Source: a halophilic archaeon J07HX64
Lineage (GTDB): Archaea > Halobacteriota > Halobacteria > Halobacteriales > Haloarculaceae
Length of the DNA stretch: 10,516 bases
Assembly (NCBI GenBank): GCA_000416085.1
Contig: KE356579.1
Span: forward strand, 514,833-525,348
Direction of reading: 5' to 3'
Shown here in pieces: positions 1 through 6,808 of the stretch (the stretch's first letter is position 1; every line of letters begins with the position of its first letter). The notes beneath the pieces are model-generated. The model was not told the origin of the DNA. It worked only from the letters and a program-made list of their open reading frames with translations, and made no database searches. A program made the translations under genes and the position numbers.

Positions 1-59
1 ACTCGCCCGCCGGACTGTTCTCCTGCCCGCGCGAGCACAACTGCCATCGCAGGGACCCG

Positions 60-65
60 TTTAAG
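60..65 (+). promoter_or_regulatory. TATA box for the short-chain dehydrogenase gene
   Basis: The sequence TTTAAG lies about 28 bases before the ATG at 90. That is the spacing expected for a haloarchaeal TATA box driving a leaderless transcript, and it favours the ATG at 90 over the GTG at 69. No B-recognition element or start site was tested. Confidence 0.5.
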
Positions 66-89
66 CCGGTGGCAGCCCTCAGCAGTCGT

Positions 90-869
90 ATGGACACGAG
101 TAACCGATTCAGCGTCGAGGGCCGGACAGCGGTCGTCACCGGCGCATCGAGCGGCATCGGACGGGAGATCGCGGAGCAGTTCGCCGCCGGCGGCGCGGAT
201 GTCGTCGTCTGCTCGCGCGAACAGGGCAACGTCGACCCCGTTGCCGAGGGGATAGCCGAGAGCAACCGGCCAGGCGAGGCCCTCGCCGTCGAGTGTGACG
301 TCACCGACCGCGAGGCCGTCGAGGCGCTCGTCGCGGCCACCGTCGAACGGTTCGGCGGTCTCGACACGCTCGTCAACAACGCCGGGGCGAGTTTCATGGC
401 CTCGTTCGACAACATCAGCGAGAACGGCTGGAAGACAATCGTCGACATCAATCTCCACGGCACCTACCAGTGTACGCAGGCCGCCGGCGACCACCTCGCC
501 GACGGCGGCGGGACGGTCATCAACCTCGCAAGCGTCGCCGGCCAGCAGGGTGCCCCCTACATGAGCCACTACGCTGCCGCAAAGGCCGGCGTCATCAACC
601 TGACGACCACACTCGCACACGAGTGGGCCGGTGACGGTGTCCGTATAAACTGCATCGCACCGGGGTTCGTCGCCACGCCCGGTGTCGAGTCACAGATGGG
701 CGTCAGCGCCGGTAGCGTCGACCGTTCGACAGTCGAGCGCCGTATGGGCCTGAGCGAGGAGATCGCCGACATCGCGCAGTTTCTCGCCAGCCCCGCCTCC
801 TCGTACATCGTCGGCGAGACTGTCACCGCCGCCGGCGTTCCCGATATAATGGAGTCACCGGAGGCGTAG
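90..869 (+). CDS. Short-chain dehydrogenase/reductase (SDR) family oxidoreductase
   Basis: A 259-residue classical SDR, expected to be a soluble NAD(P)H-dependent oxidoreductase with a Rossmann fold. Visible motifs are the cofactor loop TGASSGIG (about residues 17-24), the acidic CDVTD segment (about 69-73), NNAG (96-99), and the catalytic tetrad N121, S148, Y161, K165 (YAAAK). The length is normal for the family. The substrate cannot be read from the sequence; 3-oxoacyl or enoyl thioester reductases, and sugar or alcohol dehydrogenases, are all possible. The segment PGFVATPGVESQMG after the active site loosely recalls enoyl-CoA-reductase-like SDRs, which is only a hint. I chose the ATG at 90 because a TATA-like box sits about 28 bases upstream and the Rossmann beta strand begins soon after; an in-frame GTG at 69 would add seven residues. 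The gene converges on the next oxidoreductase across about 70 bases. Confidence 0.9.
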   Translation: MDTSNRFSVEGRTAVVTGASSGIGREIAEQFAAGGADVVVCSREQGNVDPVAEGIAESNRPGEALAVECDVTDREAVEALVAATVERFGGLDTLVNNAGASFMASFDNISENGWKTIVDINLHGTYQCTQAAGDHLADGGGTVINLASVAGQQGAPYMSHYAAAKAGVINLTTTLAHEWAGDGVRINCIAPGFVATPGVESQMGVSAGSVDRSTVERRMGLSEEIADIAQFLASPASSYIVGETVTAAGVPDIMESPEA

Positions 870-942
870 CGAACCGGGAGCCCCGATACCCGGGGAACGG
901 CGCCGTGGCGGTGATCGTGGTCGTCGGTTACGCACAACTATC

Positions 943-1995
943 TCACACGGGTTCGGGAAAGCTCTCGTCGAAGAACCCTTCGACGCCGTCGAGTCCGAGC
1001 ACGAACTCGGGGTCGAACGCGGAGGCGGGGGTCTGATAGCCCGTCGGTGGGTCGCTGTCGTTGAGGCGTGCGGCGGCGCTCGTAGCCGCGTCGACGGTCA
1101 GCGCGTACGTCTCCGGGGTGAGGAGCCGCGAGGTGACGGTCTCCTCCTCGGTTCGGGCCTCACCCCAGACAAACACCTGCTCGCGCTCGCGGGTCCGCTC
1201 GGAGGGACCACTAACGAATATCTGTGCGAGTGTCTGTATCCCCTCTCTCACCGGGTCGAGGCGTAACAGACCCCCGGCGTAGTTGCTCGCCCGCACGAAC
1301 GGCTCTAAGTGGGCGGGTAGGGACATGTACACGTCGATGTTCGGGATACCGGTCGTGTAGTAGGCCGTCGAGACGTCGCCCCACGGTATCGTAACGGCGT
1401 TTCGCGGTCCGGCACCGAAATCGATCGTCCGGGAGTCGGCGGCGAGTGGCACCGACTCGATGCGGCCGTCACGGCGGGCTTTCCCGCCGCCACCGACGTG
1501 TTCGAGCGCCGAGGCGAGGGTCCCACCAGAGACACTCGTGTGCGCCTCGAACCCCAGGCGGAGGTGTGTCGCGCCCGGCAGGCGCCCGTGAAGATGCCCC
1601 GCCAGACAGTCGGTCGGCACCACGTCGAACCCTGCGCCGGGGAGCAGACAGACACCGGCCTGCTCGGCCTCGCGGTCGCGCTCTGCCAGCGCCTCGAAGA
1701 CGGAGAACTCGCCGGTTATATCGGCGTAGTGGGTGCCTGTCTCCAGACACGCCTCGACAATGTGTTCGTACGTGTCGGCAAACGGGCCGGCGCAGTTCAG
1801 CACTATGTCGACGCCGTCGAGATTCCCGCTCACCTGGTCGGCCGGGAACACCCGCGACTCCACATCGAGTTCGATGCCGATTCCCCGCGTCTTTGTCCCG
1901 TTTCGACCCGCGACGGCAAACTCGAGGCCACGCTCGGCGGCCTCCCGCGCGATGAGTTCGCCGGTGTACCCGTAGGCACCGTATATCAGTATCAT
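943..1995 (-). CDS. Saccharopine dehydrogenase-like NAD(P)-binding oxidoreductase
   Basis: A 350-residue protein with an N-terminal Rossmann domain of the saccharopine-dehydrogenase superfamily. The glycine-rich loop GAYGYTG occupies residues 6-12, followed by AGRN near 29-32, NCAGPF at 67-72, HYADITGE at 89-96 and GFDVVPTD at 122-129. This order of motifs is typical of the trans-acting enoyl reductase/saccharopine-dehydrogenase-like group, whose members are usually not true lysine-pathway enzymes. I see no membrane helix. The true substrate is unknown; a role in lipid or acyl-chain reduction is an inference from the family only. The ATG at 1995 is supported by a TATA-like box about 27 bases upstream. 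The gene is divergent from the MGMT-like gene and convergent with the SDR gene, so it appears to be transcribed alone. Confidence 0.85.
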   Translation of the reverse strand: MILIYGAYGYTGELIAREAAERGLEFAVAGRNGTKTRGIGIELDVESRVFPADQVSGNLDGVDIVLNCAGPFADTYEHIVEACLETGTHYADITGEFSVFEALAERDREAEQAGVCLLPGAGFDVVPTDCLAGHLHGRLPGATHLRLGFEAHTSVSGGTLASALEHVGGGGKARRDGRIESVPLAADSRTIDFGAGPRNAVTIPWGDVSTAYYTTGIPNIDVYMSLPAHLEPFVRASNYAGGLLRLDPVREGIQTLAQIFVSGPSERTREREQVFVWGEARTEEETVTSRLLTPETYALTVDAATSAAARLNDSDPPTGYQTPASAFDPEFVLGLDGVEGFFDESFPEPV

Positions 1996-2016
1996 GTCTG
2001 ACCGGTCGAGCGGAGC

Positions 2017-2024
2017 GATAAAAA
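2017..2024 (-). promoter_or_regulatory. TATA box for the saccharopine dehydrogenase-like gene
   Basis: Read on the minus strand the sequence is TTTTTATC, centred about 26 bases upstream of the ATG at 1995. This is the position expected for a leaderless haloarchaeal promoter. Confidence 0.55.
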
Positions 2025-2119
2025 CCCCGCCGGATTCGGCCGGAGAAGGCGCGACTGTCGGTGTACATCACCACCAGTGGTCGAAGCGCCCAAACCTGCA
2101 GCGCTCCAAGATAACCCTG

Positions 2120-2569
2120 ATGGACGGTATCCACGCACGCGAGTCGAACTTCCTCGACAGGTACGTCCAGGTCGCACTCGCACAGGGGCGGGTCATCTCG
2201 GCATCGTTCCCGACCGAACCGGAGTCCGGGGCCGGACGCGAGCACGACCTGCTCGACCGGGTCGAGGCGTATCTCCGCGGTGAACCCGACGAGTTCGACG
2301 ATGTCCAGGTCGCACTAACCGTGCCGACCGACCAGCGGCAGGTGCTCGAAACTGTCCAGACAGTCCCCTACGGCGAGACGGTGACCGTCGAACAGCTCGA
2401 ACGGATGACACCCGGTCTCGACCCGGACGGTGACCACACCCGCGAGATACGACAGGCGGTTGCTGCCAACCCGGTCCCGCTCTTTATTCCGACCCACCGG
2501 GTGCGCGGTGTGGCCGGGAGTGCACCCGCTGGCGTCGCCGAGAAACTCCGCGCCATCGAAGGGCTGTGA
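2120..2569 (+). CDS. MGMT-family protein lacking the catalytic cysteine
   Basis: A 149-residue protein of the O6-alkylguanine-DNA alkyltransferase (Ogt/MGMT) fold. The C-terminal part carries the family pattern: VPYGETVTVEQL (about 82-93), then NPVP (117-120) and the active-site region IPTHRV (123-128). In active transferases this region reads PCHRV, with Cys as alkyl acceptor; here residue 125 is Thr, so suicidal alkyl transfer is not expected. Alkyltransferase-like proteins that lack the Cys are known to bind alkylated DNA and recruit excision repair, usually with Trp at this site. I infer a DNA-binding or sensing role at most. From memory, haloarchaeal relatives also lack the Cys, so this may be a lineage trait rather than recent loss. 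The ATG at 2120 gives an N-terminus that fits a compact domain; the in-frame ATG at 1994 would overlap the divergent gene's start codon. No strong TATA box is visible. Confidence 0.8.
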   Translation: MDGIHARESNFLDRYVQVALAQGRVISASFPTEPESGAGREHDLLDRVEAYLRGEPDEFDDVQVALTVPTDQRQVLETVQTVPYGETVTVEQLERMTPGLDPDGDHTREIRQAVAANPVPLFIPTHRVRGVAGSAPAGVAEKLRAIEGL

Positions 2570-2582
2570 ACCGCCTCAGGTC

Positions 2583-3065
2583 TCACCCACCCACCACCAC
2601 TAGCTCGGGGTTCCCCCGCTCGTCGCGAAGGCCAGTCCCCGATGGCGGCACAACCTCTATCTCGAGTGTACCCCGGCTCTGACCATCCCGGAACGCCGGA
2701 GTCACACTCCCGTCCACGCCGGAGATGGTGCCGATTCCGACTGTCACCTCGTGTGAGTCCGGCCCCGTCTGGAGGTCGACCGGCCCGTCAGCGAGCGGAA
2801 GCGAGCCCTCCGTGACGAGTAGCTGTGCGCCCTCGACAGGTTGGCCGTCCTCGGTGACAACCCTGAGCATCACCGACTTGTCTCCCCCTTCCAGCACGAT
2901 GAGTTCGTCACTCGCCTCGACGGTCACCTCAGTCGTACCCGGGTCGTCGAACTCCGCGAGCAACCCCAGCATCATACCGAGTGCGGCGACACCGACGGTG
3001 ACCGCGATGACCAGCCGCACCGGTAACCCCTCGATAGCCCGTTCGTCGGTGTACAACGCGCTCAT
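2583..3065 (-). CDS. Small membrane-anchored protein with beta-rich extracellular domain, function unknown
   Basis: A 160-residue protein. A short cytoplasmic start containing DERAIEGLPVR is followed by one hydrophobic helix (about 15-37). The acidic, strand-rich remainder (about 44-160) looks like an Ig-like or carboxypeptidase-regulatory-like beta sandwich, with the turn EDGQPVEGA at about 72-80. The EGLPVRLVIA-type start is one I associate with a haloarchaeal family of uncharacterised membrane proteins; I cannot assign a family number with certainty. The domain probably faces outside the cell. The ATG at 3065 is preferred to the longer reading from 3182 because a TATA-like sequence lies about 27 bases upstream and the 39 extra residues look non-coding. 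It converges on the MGMT-like gene with a 13-base gap. Confidence 0.75.
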   Translation of the reverse strand: MSALYTDERAIEGLPVRLVIAVTVGVAALGMMLGLLAEFDDPGTTEVTVEASDELIVLEGGDKSVMLRVVTEDGQPVEGAQLLVTEGSLPLADGPVDLQTGPDSHEVTVGIGTISGVDGSVTPAFRDGQSRGTLEIEVVPPSGTGLRDERGNPELVVVGG

Positions 3066-3090
3066 ACGTCGGATACTCGCGCCCTCGGTT

Positions 3091-3096
3091 GTAAAC
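3091..3096 (-). promoter_or_regulatory. TATA box for the small membrane-anchored protein gene
   Basis: The minus strand reads GTTTAC, centred about 28 bases upstream of the ATG at 3065. This spacing supports a leaderless transcript and argues for the shorter start. Confidence 0.45.
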
Positions 3097-3139
3097 TCGG
3101 GCACCGTTTTGTTTGGACCACACCGCTCCCACCCGGGTG

Positions 3140-3144
3140 AAAAA
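3140..3144 (-). terminator. Possible T-rich terminator after sucD
   Basis: On the minus strand a run of five T lies about 45 bases past the sucD stop codon and before the promoter of the next gene. Archaeal termination often needs only a T-rich tract. No supporting hairpin is evident, so this is a weak call. Confidence 0.25.
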
Positions 3145-3188
3145 CATGCGAGTTCGGCATCAGCACTGTCTGTCAAGATCACCCGACC

Positions 3189-4061
3189 CTACCCGAACAG
3201 GTCGGCAACGTGCTCGACCACCTCCTCGGGGGTGTCACCGACGGGGACGCCGGCGGTTTCGAGGGCCTCGATCTTGCTCTGTGCGGTGCCGGTGCCCGAC
3301 CCGGAGACGATCGCGCCGGCGTGGCCCATCCGCTTGCCCGGCGGTGCCGTCCGCCCGGCGATGAACCCCGACACCGGCGTCTCCATCTCCTCGTCGATGT
3401 AGGCCGCGGCCGCCTCCTCGTCCTCACCGCCGATCTCGCCACAGAGCACCACGGCGTCGGTTGCGGGGTCGTCCTCGAACAGGCGGAGTGCCTCGACAAA
3501 GTCCGTCCCGATGATAGGGTCACCGCCGATACCGACCGCGGTCGACTGACCGAACCCGCGTGTCGTGAGGTTGTGGACAATCTGGTAGGTCAGCGTGCCG
3601 GAGCGCGAGATGAGCCCGACACGACCGGGCTCGAAGATGTTACCCGGGAGGATGCCGAGCTGTGTCTCGCCGGGTGTGATGACACCCGGGCAGTTCGGCC
3701 CGACGAGGTGGGTATCGGTCTCCCCGAGCAGCCGGTAGACACGGCTCATGTCCTGCACGGGAACACCCTCGGTGATGGCGACCACCACGTCAAGATCCGC
3801 GTCGAGTGCCTCGAACAGCGCGTCGGCGGCGAACGCCGGCGGCACGAACACCACCGACGCGTTTGCGTCTGTCTCACGAACGGCCCCGGAGACGGTGTCG
3901 TAGACGGGCACACCCGCCACCTCCTGACCACCCCGTCCCGGCACCGCGCCGGCAACGATGTTCGTGCCGTACTCAAGCATCTCCGCGGTGTGGAATCGGC
4001 CCTCACCGCCGGTGATACCCTGGACGACAACCCGGGTGTCACCGTCGACGAGTACACTCAT
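3189..4061 (-). CDS. sucD: Succinyl-CoA synthetase (ADP-forming) alpha subunit
   Basis: A 290-residue alpha subunit of succinate-CoA ligase, which interconverts succinyl-CoA + ADP + phosphate and succinate + CoA + ATP in the TCA cycle. The N-terminal CoA-binding Rossmann domain shows [11 protein letters not shown] (11-21). [10 protein letters not shown] follows at 121-130 and [10 protein letters not shown] at 151-160. The phosphohistidine site GHAGAI places the catalytic His at residue 247, almost the same position as in the E. coli enzyme (His246). The length is normal and no key residue is missing. It is the second gene of a two-gene operon: its ATG overlaps the end of sucC by four bases (ATGA), which suggests translational coupling and equal production of the two subunits. 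Confidence 0.97.
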   Translation of the reverse strand: MSVLVDGDTRVVVQGITGGEGRFHTAEMLEYGTNIVAGAVPGRGGQEVAGVPVYDTVSGAVRETDANASVVFVPPAFAADALFEALDADLDVVVAITEGVPVQDMSRVYRLLGETDTHLVGPNCPGVITPGETQLGILPGNIFEPGRVGLISRSGTLTYQIVHNLTTRGFGQSTAVGIGGDPIIGTDFVEALRLFEDDPATDAVVLCGEIGGEDEEAAAAYIDEEMETPVSGFIAGRTAPPGKRMGHAGAIVSGSGTGTAQSKIEALETAGVPVGDTPEEVVEHVADLFG

Positions 4062-5203
4062 GACTCCACCACCTCTGCCGCGGCGACGGCGGCCCGAACG
4101 GCCTCCTCGAGTGTCCCCTCCACCTGGACACGGTCGGTGTCCAGAATCTCCATCCCCTCCGTTGCCTTCGTACCCGCCAGTCTGACGACAACCGGCTTCG
4201 GTATCTCCTCGAACCGGTCGAGCGCCTCGTTGATACCGGTTGCCACCTCGTCACCGCGGGTGATACCACCGAAGATATTGAACACCACCGTCTCGGCGTT
4301 CTCGTCTGAAAACACCATATCCAGGGCGTTCGCGACCCGCTCGGCCTCCGCACCGCCTCCGATGTCGAGGAAGTTTGCCGGGGCACCGCCGTAGTAATCG
4401 ACCATGTCGAGTGTCGTCATCACGAGACCGGCACCGTTACCGATTATACCGACGTTGCCGTCGAGTCTGACGTAGTCGAACTCGTACCTGTTTGCCTTTG
4501 CCTCGAGTTCGTCCCCGGCGTCCTCCTCCTCCAGTTCCGCGAGGTCGGGCTGGCGAAACAGCGCGTCGTCGTCGACGTTGAACACCGCGTCGACTGCGAC
4601 CACCTCGTTGTCGTCGGTGATCATCAGCGGGTTTATTTCGGCGTCGGCGCCGTCCCGCTCCGACCAGAGCCCGTACAGTGTCGACAGCACCGACGCGACA
4701 TCCTCGGCCACCACGCGGTCGATACCCGCGCTGTGGACCGCCTTGCGCGCCTGGAACCCGAACAGACCGAACGCCGGGTCGACGTGTTCCCGGACAATCG
4801 CCCCGGGCTCCTCGGCAGCGACCGCCTCGATGTCGACGCCGCCGCGGGTCGAAACCATCACCACCGGGCGACCGACGCCGCGGTCCATTGTCACGCTCAC
4901 GTACAGTTCGTTCGCGAAGTCGACAGCGTCCTCGACGAGCACACGCTCGACGTGGTACCCTTTTAGATCCATCCCGAGGATGCGGTCGGCGGCCTCCTTT
5001 GCCTCGTCCCTGCTCTCGACGATCTCGATACCTCCGGCCTTGCCGCGCCCGCCGACCTGTACCTGTGCCTTCACCGCGACCGGATAGCCGATGTCGTCGG
5101 CCGCGGTGACGGCCTCCTCGACTGTCCGGGCCAACTGTGACACCGGTGTTGGTATACCGGCGTCCGCGAACAGCTCCTTTGCCTGGTACTCGTGTAGTTT
5201 CAT
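4058..5203 (-). CDS. sucC: Succinyl-CoA synthetase (ADP-forming) beta subunit
   Basis: A 381-residue beta subunit with an N-terminal ATP-grasp domain and a C-terminal flavodoxin-like CoA-ligase domain. It supplies the nucleotide-binding site of the complex with SucD. Visible features are the start [12 protein letters not shown], the nucleotide-binding stretch [14 protein letters not shown] (45-58), EINPLMI (189-195) with metal-site acidic residues, [12 protein letters not shown] at about 248-259, NFLDIGGGA at about 277-285 and [13 protein letters not shown] near 308-320. Length and motifs are typical and the gene appears intact. It is first in the operon and overlaps sucD by four bases. The promoter must lie in the repeat-rich intergenic stretch upstream. 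Confidence 0.97.
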   Translation of the reverse strand: MKLHEYQAKELFADAGIPTPVSQLARTVEEAVTAADDIGYPVAVKAQVQVGGRGKAGGIEIVESRDEAKEAADRILGMDLKGYHVERVLVEDAVDFANELYVSVTMDRGVGRPVVMVSTRGGVDIEAVAAEEPGAIVREHVDPAFGLFGFQARKAVHSAGIDRVVAEDVASVLSTLYGLWSERDGADAEINPLMITDDNEVVAVDAVFNVDDDALFRQPDLAELEEEDAGDELEAKANRYEFDYVRLDGNVGIIGNGAGLVMTTLDMVDYYGGAPANFLDIGGGAEAERVANALDMVFSDENAETVVFNIFGGITRGDEVATGINEALDRFEEIPKPVVVRLAGTKATEGMEILDTDRVQVEGTLEEAVRAAVAAAEVVES

Positions 5204-5234
5204 TGTTCTTCGCTCAGGAGTTCAGCCGACGCTG

Positions 5235-5242
5235 AGTTAGTA
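5235..5242 (-). promoter_or_regulatory. sucC: Tentative TATA-like element for sucCD
   Basis: The minus strand reads TACTAACT about 35 bases upstream of the sucC ATG, which would give a leader of roughly 8 bases. A second AT-rich candidate, around 5311-5316, would give a leader of about 80 bases. Neither is a strong match, so the assignment is uncertain. Confidence 0.25.
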
Positions 5243-5280
5243 CTGTCGGAAGGCCGGGCGACCCCTGTTTCGCTCCCGGT

Positions 5281-5295
5281 CCGGGTCCGACCCGG
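5281..5295. repeat. Perfect 15-base palindrome
   Basis: CCGGGTC, one central C, then GACCCGG. The arms are 7 bases and fully complementary. It lies about 80 bases upstream of sucC and could be an operator or a hairpin. It has no following T run, and no gene ends here, so a terminator is unlikely. Confidence 0.45.
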
Positions 5296-5299
5296 TTGG

Positions 5300-5325
5300 C
5301 GCCCGCTCGTAATATCGCCCGCTCG
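5300..5325. repeat. Direct repeat of CGCCCGCTCG flanking an AT core
   Basis: Two identical 10-base copies occur at 5300-5309 and 5316-5325, separated by TAATAT. The AT core inside GC-rich repeats may be a promoter element or protein-binding site. The same composition could arise by chance in GC-rich DNA, though an exact 10-base copy at this spacing is suggestive. Confidence 0.4.
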
Positions 5326-5346
5326 CGGGAACAGGTACCCGTCACG

Positions 5347-5391
5347 GTCGACAGTCTCGACGCCAGCAATGGGAGTTAGTCGATACTCGAC
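5347..5391. repeat. Two related inverted repeats, GTCGA/TCGAC
   Basis: GTCGA-N5-TCGAC at 5347-5361 and GTCGA-N3-TCGAC at 5379-5391 share the same half-sites and start 32 bases apart (about three helical turns). This suggests paired binding of a dimeric regulator. TCGA is common in haloarchaeal DNA, so chance occurrence is possible. Confidence 0.35.
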
Positions 5392-5574
5392 CGAAGTTTA
5401 GAGAGATCAGATTCAATTATCGGGGCAGCAAACGCCGAGGCGCGAGACTGCTCGCCGTCCTCGCCGGCCCTGTCTCAGGTACCCGGCAGACCTCCTCGCC
5501 GTGTCATGATACTGCCGGACGAACATTCGCAGAATGTGGGTTCGGCAGCAGGGACTGATCAATCTGATTCCAAA

Positions 5575-5604
5575 GGAACTATACTACGTTCCAAAACTAG
5601 TTTT
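5575..5604 (+). promoter_or_regulatory. Promoter with TATA box and palindromic operator-like sites
   Basis: ACTATACTA at 5578-5586 is centred about 27 bases before the ATG at 5608, as in leaderless haloarchaeal promoters. The TATA element is enclosed by the inverted repeat GGAAC (5575-5579) and GTTCC (5588-5592). Immediately downstream, at 5593-5604, is the perfect 12-base palindrome AAAACTAGTTTT, ending three bases before the ATG. A protein bound there would sit over the transcription start, so repression is the simplest inferred role. Confidence 0.5.
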
Positions 5605-5607
5605 CAC

Positions 5608-6718
5608 ATGACGGAACGGGGGCTAGACGAGTACAAACAGGAACTGTTGGTCAATCGGATTGCGACCGCACTCGGGTTTGAACGGCTATCGAACTGGCTG
5701 GACGAACAAAGTGAGGCACTCCCACGTATTCCCCCCTCGTATCTGATGTTCGGCTTCATTATCATTATTAATATGGGTGTACTGGAGACTTACAACTATC
5801 TCATCGGCAAGAACACCCTCATTGACAATCCTAGCAGGATTTTTGCCACGGCCGGAGTCGTGCTGGCAGTCGTCGGCGTCCGATGGATGCACGAGACGTA
5901 CGCGCAATCGATTGCAGATCTCCGACTTCCGGAACGGGATCTTGAGAATGACGCGGAGATAAAAAACTCATTTGAAAATCTCCTGCCGCTCCGGGTGGAA
6001 GTCACGGTCTATCTGGTTGCGCTCGTGCTTTATCTCCTCAACCTATTTTTTCTGATAGGATTCTCGACGGTAGTCGAGATTGAAGGGATAGTGCGGACTT
6101 TAGTTGCCAATTTTGTGACTATCCCGATTTATCTGTTACTGATAACTGAGTTCGGGTTGCTCTATTTCAGTATCCACCTATTATTACCGAGAAAGATCGC
6201 TCAGGCGGACTTGAATATGTTCTTTTATGACCCACAGAACATGGGTGGTTTCGGCTCAACTGGACAGTTACTCAAACGGTCCTATTACATCTACACTGTT
6301 GGTGTTCTCGTGTATTTTGGTCTTGTGTACTGGCCAGAGATCCTCGGTGAGATTGTCAACCTCAAGAGGGTGTATCCTGAACCGACCGCAATCGTCGCCG
6401 TGTTTTTTATTATTCTCTGGTTGATTGGCGTCTGCTCGATCGGGTACTCGATGTACCGGATGCACGCGTTAATGTCGAAGAAAAAACCAGGAAGCGATCA
6501 AGGACGTCGAGGAGGATATCAAAAACAAGCTTGAGGACCCGTTCGACATCACGACGGAGCACATTGAGGATCAGAAGCTACGTGCCGAGTTCGAGCACAA
6601 ACTCGCACAAATCCGGAACACAAGACAGTACCCCTCTACGTTCACGATGTGGTCTCAGATTCTGATTAGCGTCCTGTTGCCACAGGCGATGCAAGTCACA
6701 CTCCAGATTGTATCCTAA
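5608..6718 (+). pseudogene. Frameshifted gene for a six-helix membrane protein of unknown function
   Basis: I do not recognise the family. The first reading frame ends at a TGA at 6532-6534. From about 6488 the next frame stays open for 76 codons to a TAA at 6716-6718 and gives a protein-like sequence (EAIKDVEEDIKNKLEDP and onwards). Removing one A from the six-A run at 6481-6486 joins the two into 369 residues. The protein begins with a charged soluble segment (1-45). Six hydrophobic helices follow at roughly 46-66, 78-96, 132-156, 165-192, 227-246 and 260-280. The tail is a charged, probably coiled stretch (about 290-340) ending in a hydrophobic segment. The gene is clearly AT-richer than its neighbours (lines near 5761 and 6001 are about 40-45% GC) and uses codons such as TTA and ATA, consistent with foreign origin. 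The ATG at 5608 is chosen over 5506 because the TATA box lies 27 bases before it. It stands alone, pointing towards the end of the next gene. Confidence 0.7.
6481..6486 (+). other. Six-A homopolymer at the frameshift point
   Basis: Codons here read AAG AAA AAA CCA. With five A they would read AAG AAA AAC CAG GAA GCG, restoring the downstream frame. The required shift is +1 (or loss of one A), so the classical -1 slippery signal does not explain it. Transcript slippage, sequencing error or mutation could. Confidence 0.7.
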
Positions 6719-6808
6719 CTGTGCTAGAACGAGTCAGTATCGTGTCGGTCAAAGATCTTGTCGGTGTTATCTCGGCGACGGGCCACAGAGTGGACTGAAG
6801 CTATCTCC

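Larger units (their letters stand above)
5204..5574. other. Gene-free, repeat-rich intergenic region between sucC and the AT-rich membrane gene
   Basis: No convincing gene lies here. The open reading frame from an ATG at 5506 is better read as upstream sequence of the gene starting at 5608. The region holds a perfect palindrome CCGGGTC-C-GACCCGG at 5281-5295, a direct repeat of CGCCCGCTCG at 5300-5309 and 5316-5325 separated by TAATAT, and two related inverted repeats, GTCGA-N5-TCGAC at 5347-5361 and GTCGA-N3-TCGAC at 5379-5391. GC content falls towards the right. The region must contain the sucCD promoter and may contain binding sites for regulators of the divergent gene. Confidence 0.6.

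Noticed and set aside
1..68. Possible divergent gene start on the minus strand from an ATG at 47, reading MAVVLARAGEQSGGR to the window edge
   Set aside because: Only 15 codons are visible and no TATA box lies at the proper distance; it cannot be supported.
69..89. GTG at 69 as the start of the SDR gene
   Set aside because: The ATG at 90 has a TATA-like box about 28 bases upstream, and the extra seven residues add nothing recognisable.
881..895. CCCCG-N5-CGGGG inverted repeat between the SDR and saccharopine-like genes as a bidirectional terminator
   Set aside because: The arms are only five bases and there is no T-rich tract on either side.
1446..2001. Long open frames on the plus strand opposite the saccharopine-like gene (1446-1955, 1498-2001)
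   Set aside because: They are shadows of a GC-rich gene: arginine/proline-rich or antisense translations with no domain features.
1994..2119. Longer start for the MGMT-like gene at ATG 1994
   Set aside because: It overlaps the start codon of the divergent gene, and the 42 extra residues do not look like part of the domain.
3210..4394. 394-codon plus-strand open frame opposite sucD and the end of sucC
   Set aside because: It lies antisense to two certain genes and its sequence has no coherent fold or motif.
5506..5607. ATG at 5506 as the start of the AT-rich membrane gene
   Set aside because: No TATA box lies at a suitable distance, whereas one lies 27 bases before the ATG at 5608.
6478..6490. 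Programmed -1 ribosomal frameshift at the A run
   Set aside because: The downstream frame needs +1 (or -2); a -1 slip at AAA AAA would not reach it.
5385..6720. Mobile element carrying the AT-rich gene
   Set aside because: I found no transposase, integrase, terminal repeats or duplicated target site; only composition suggests transfer.
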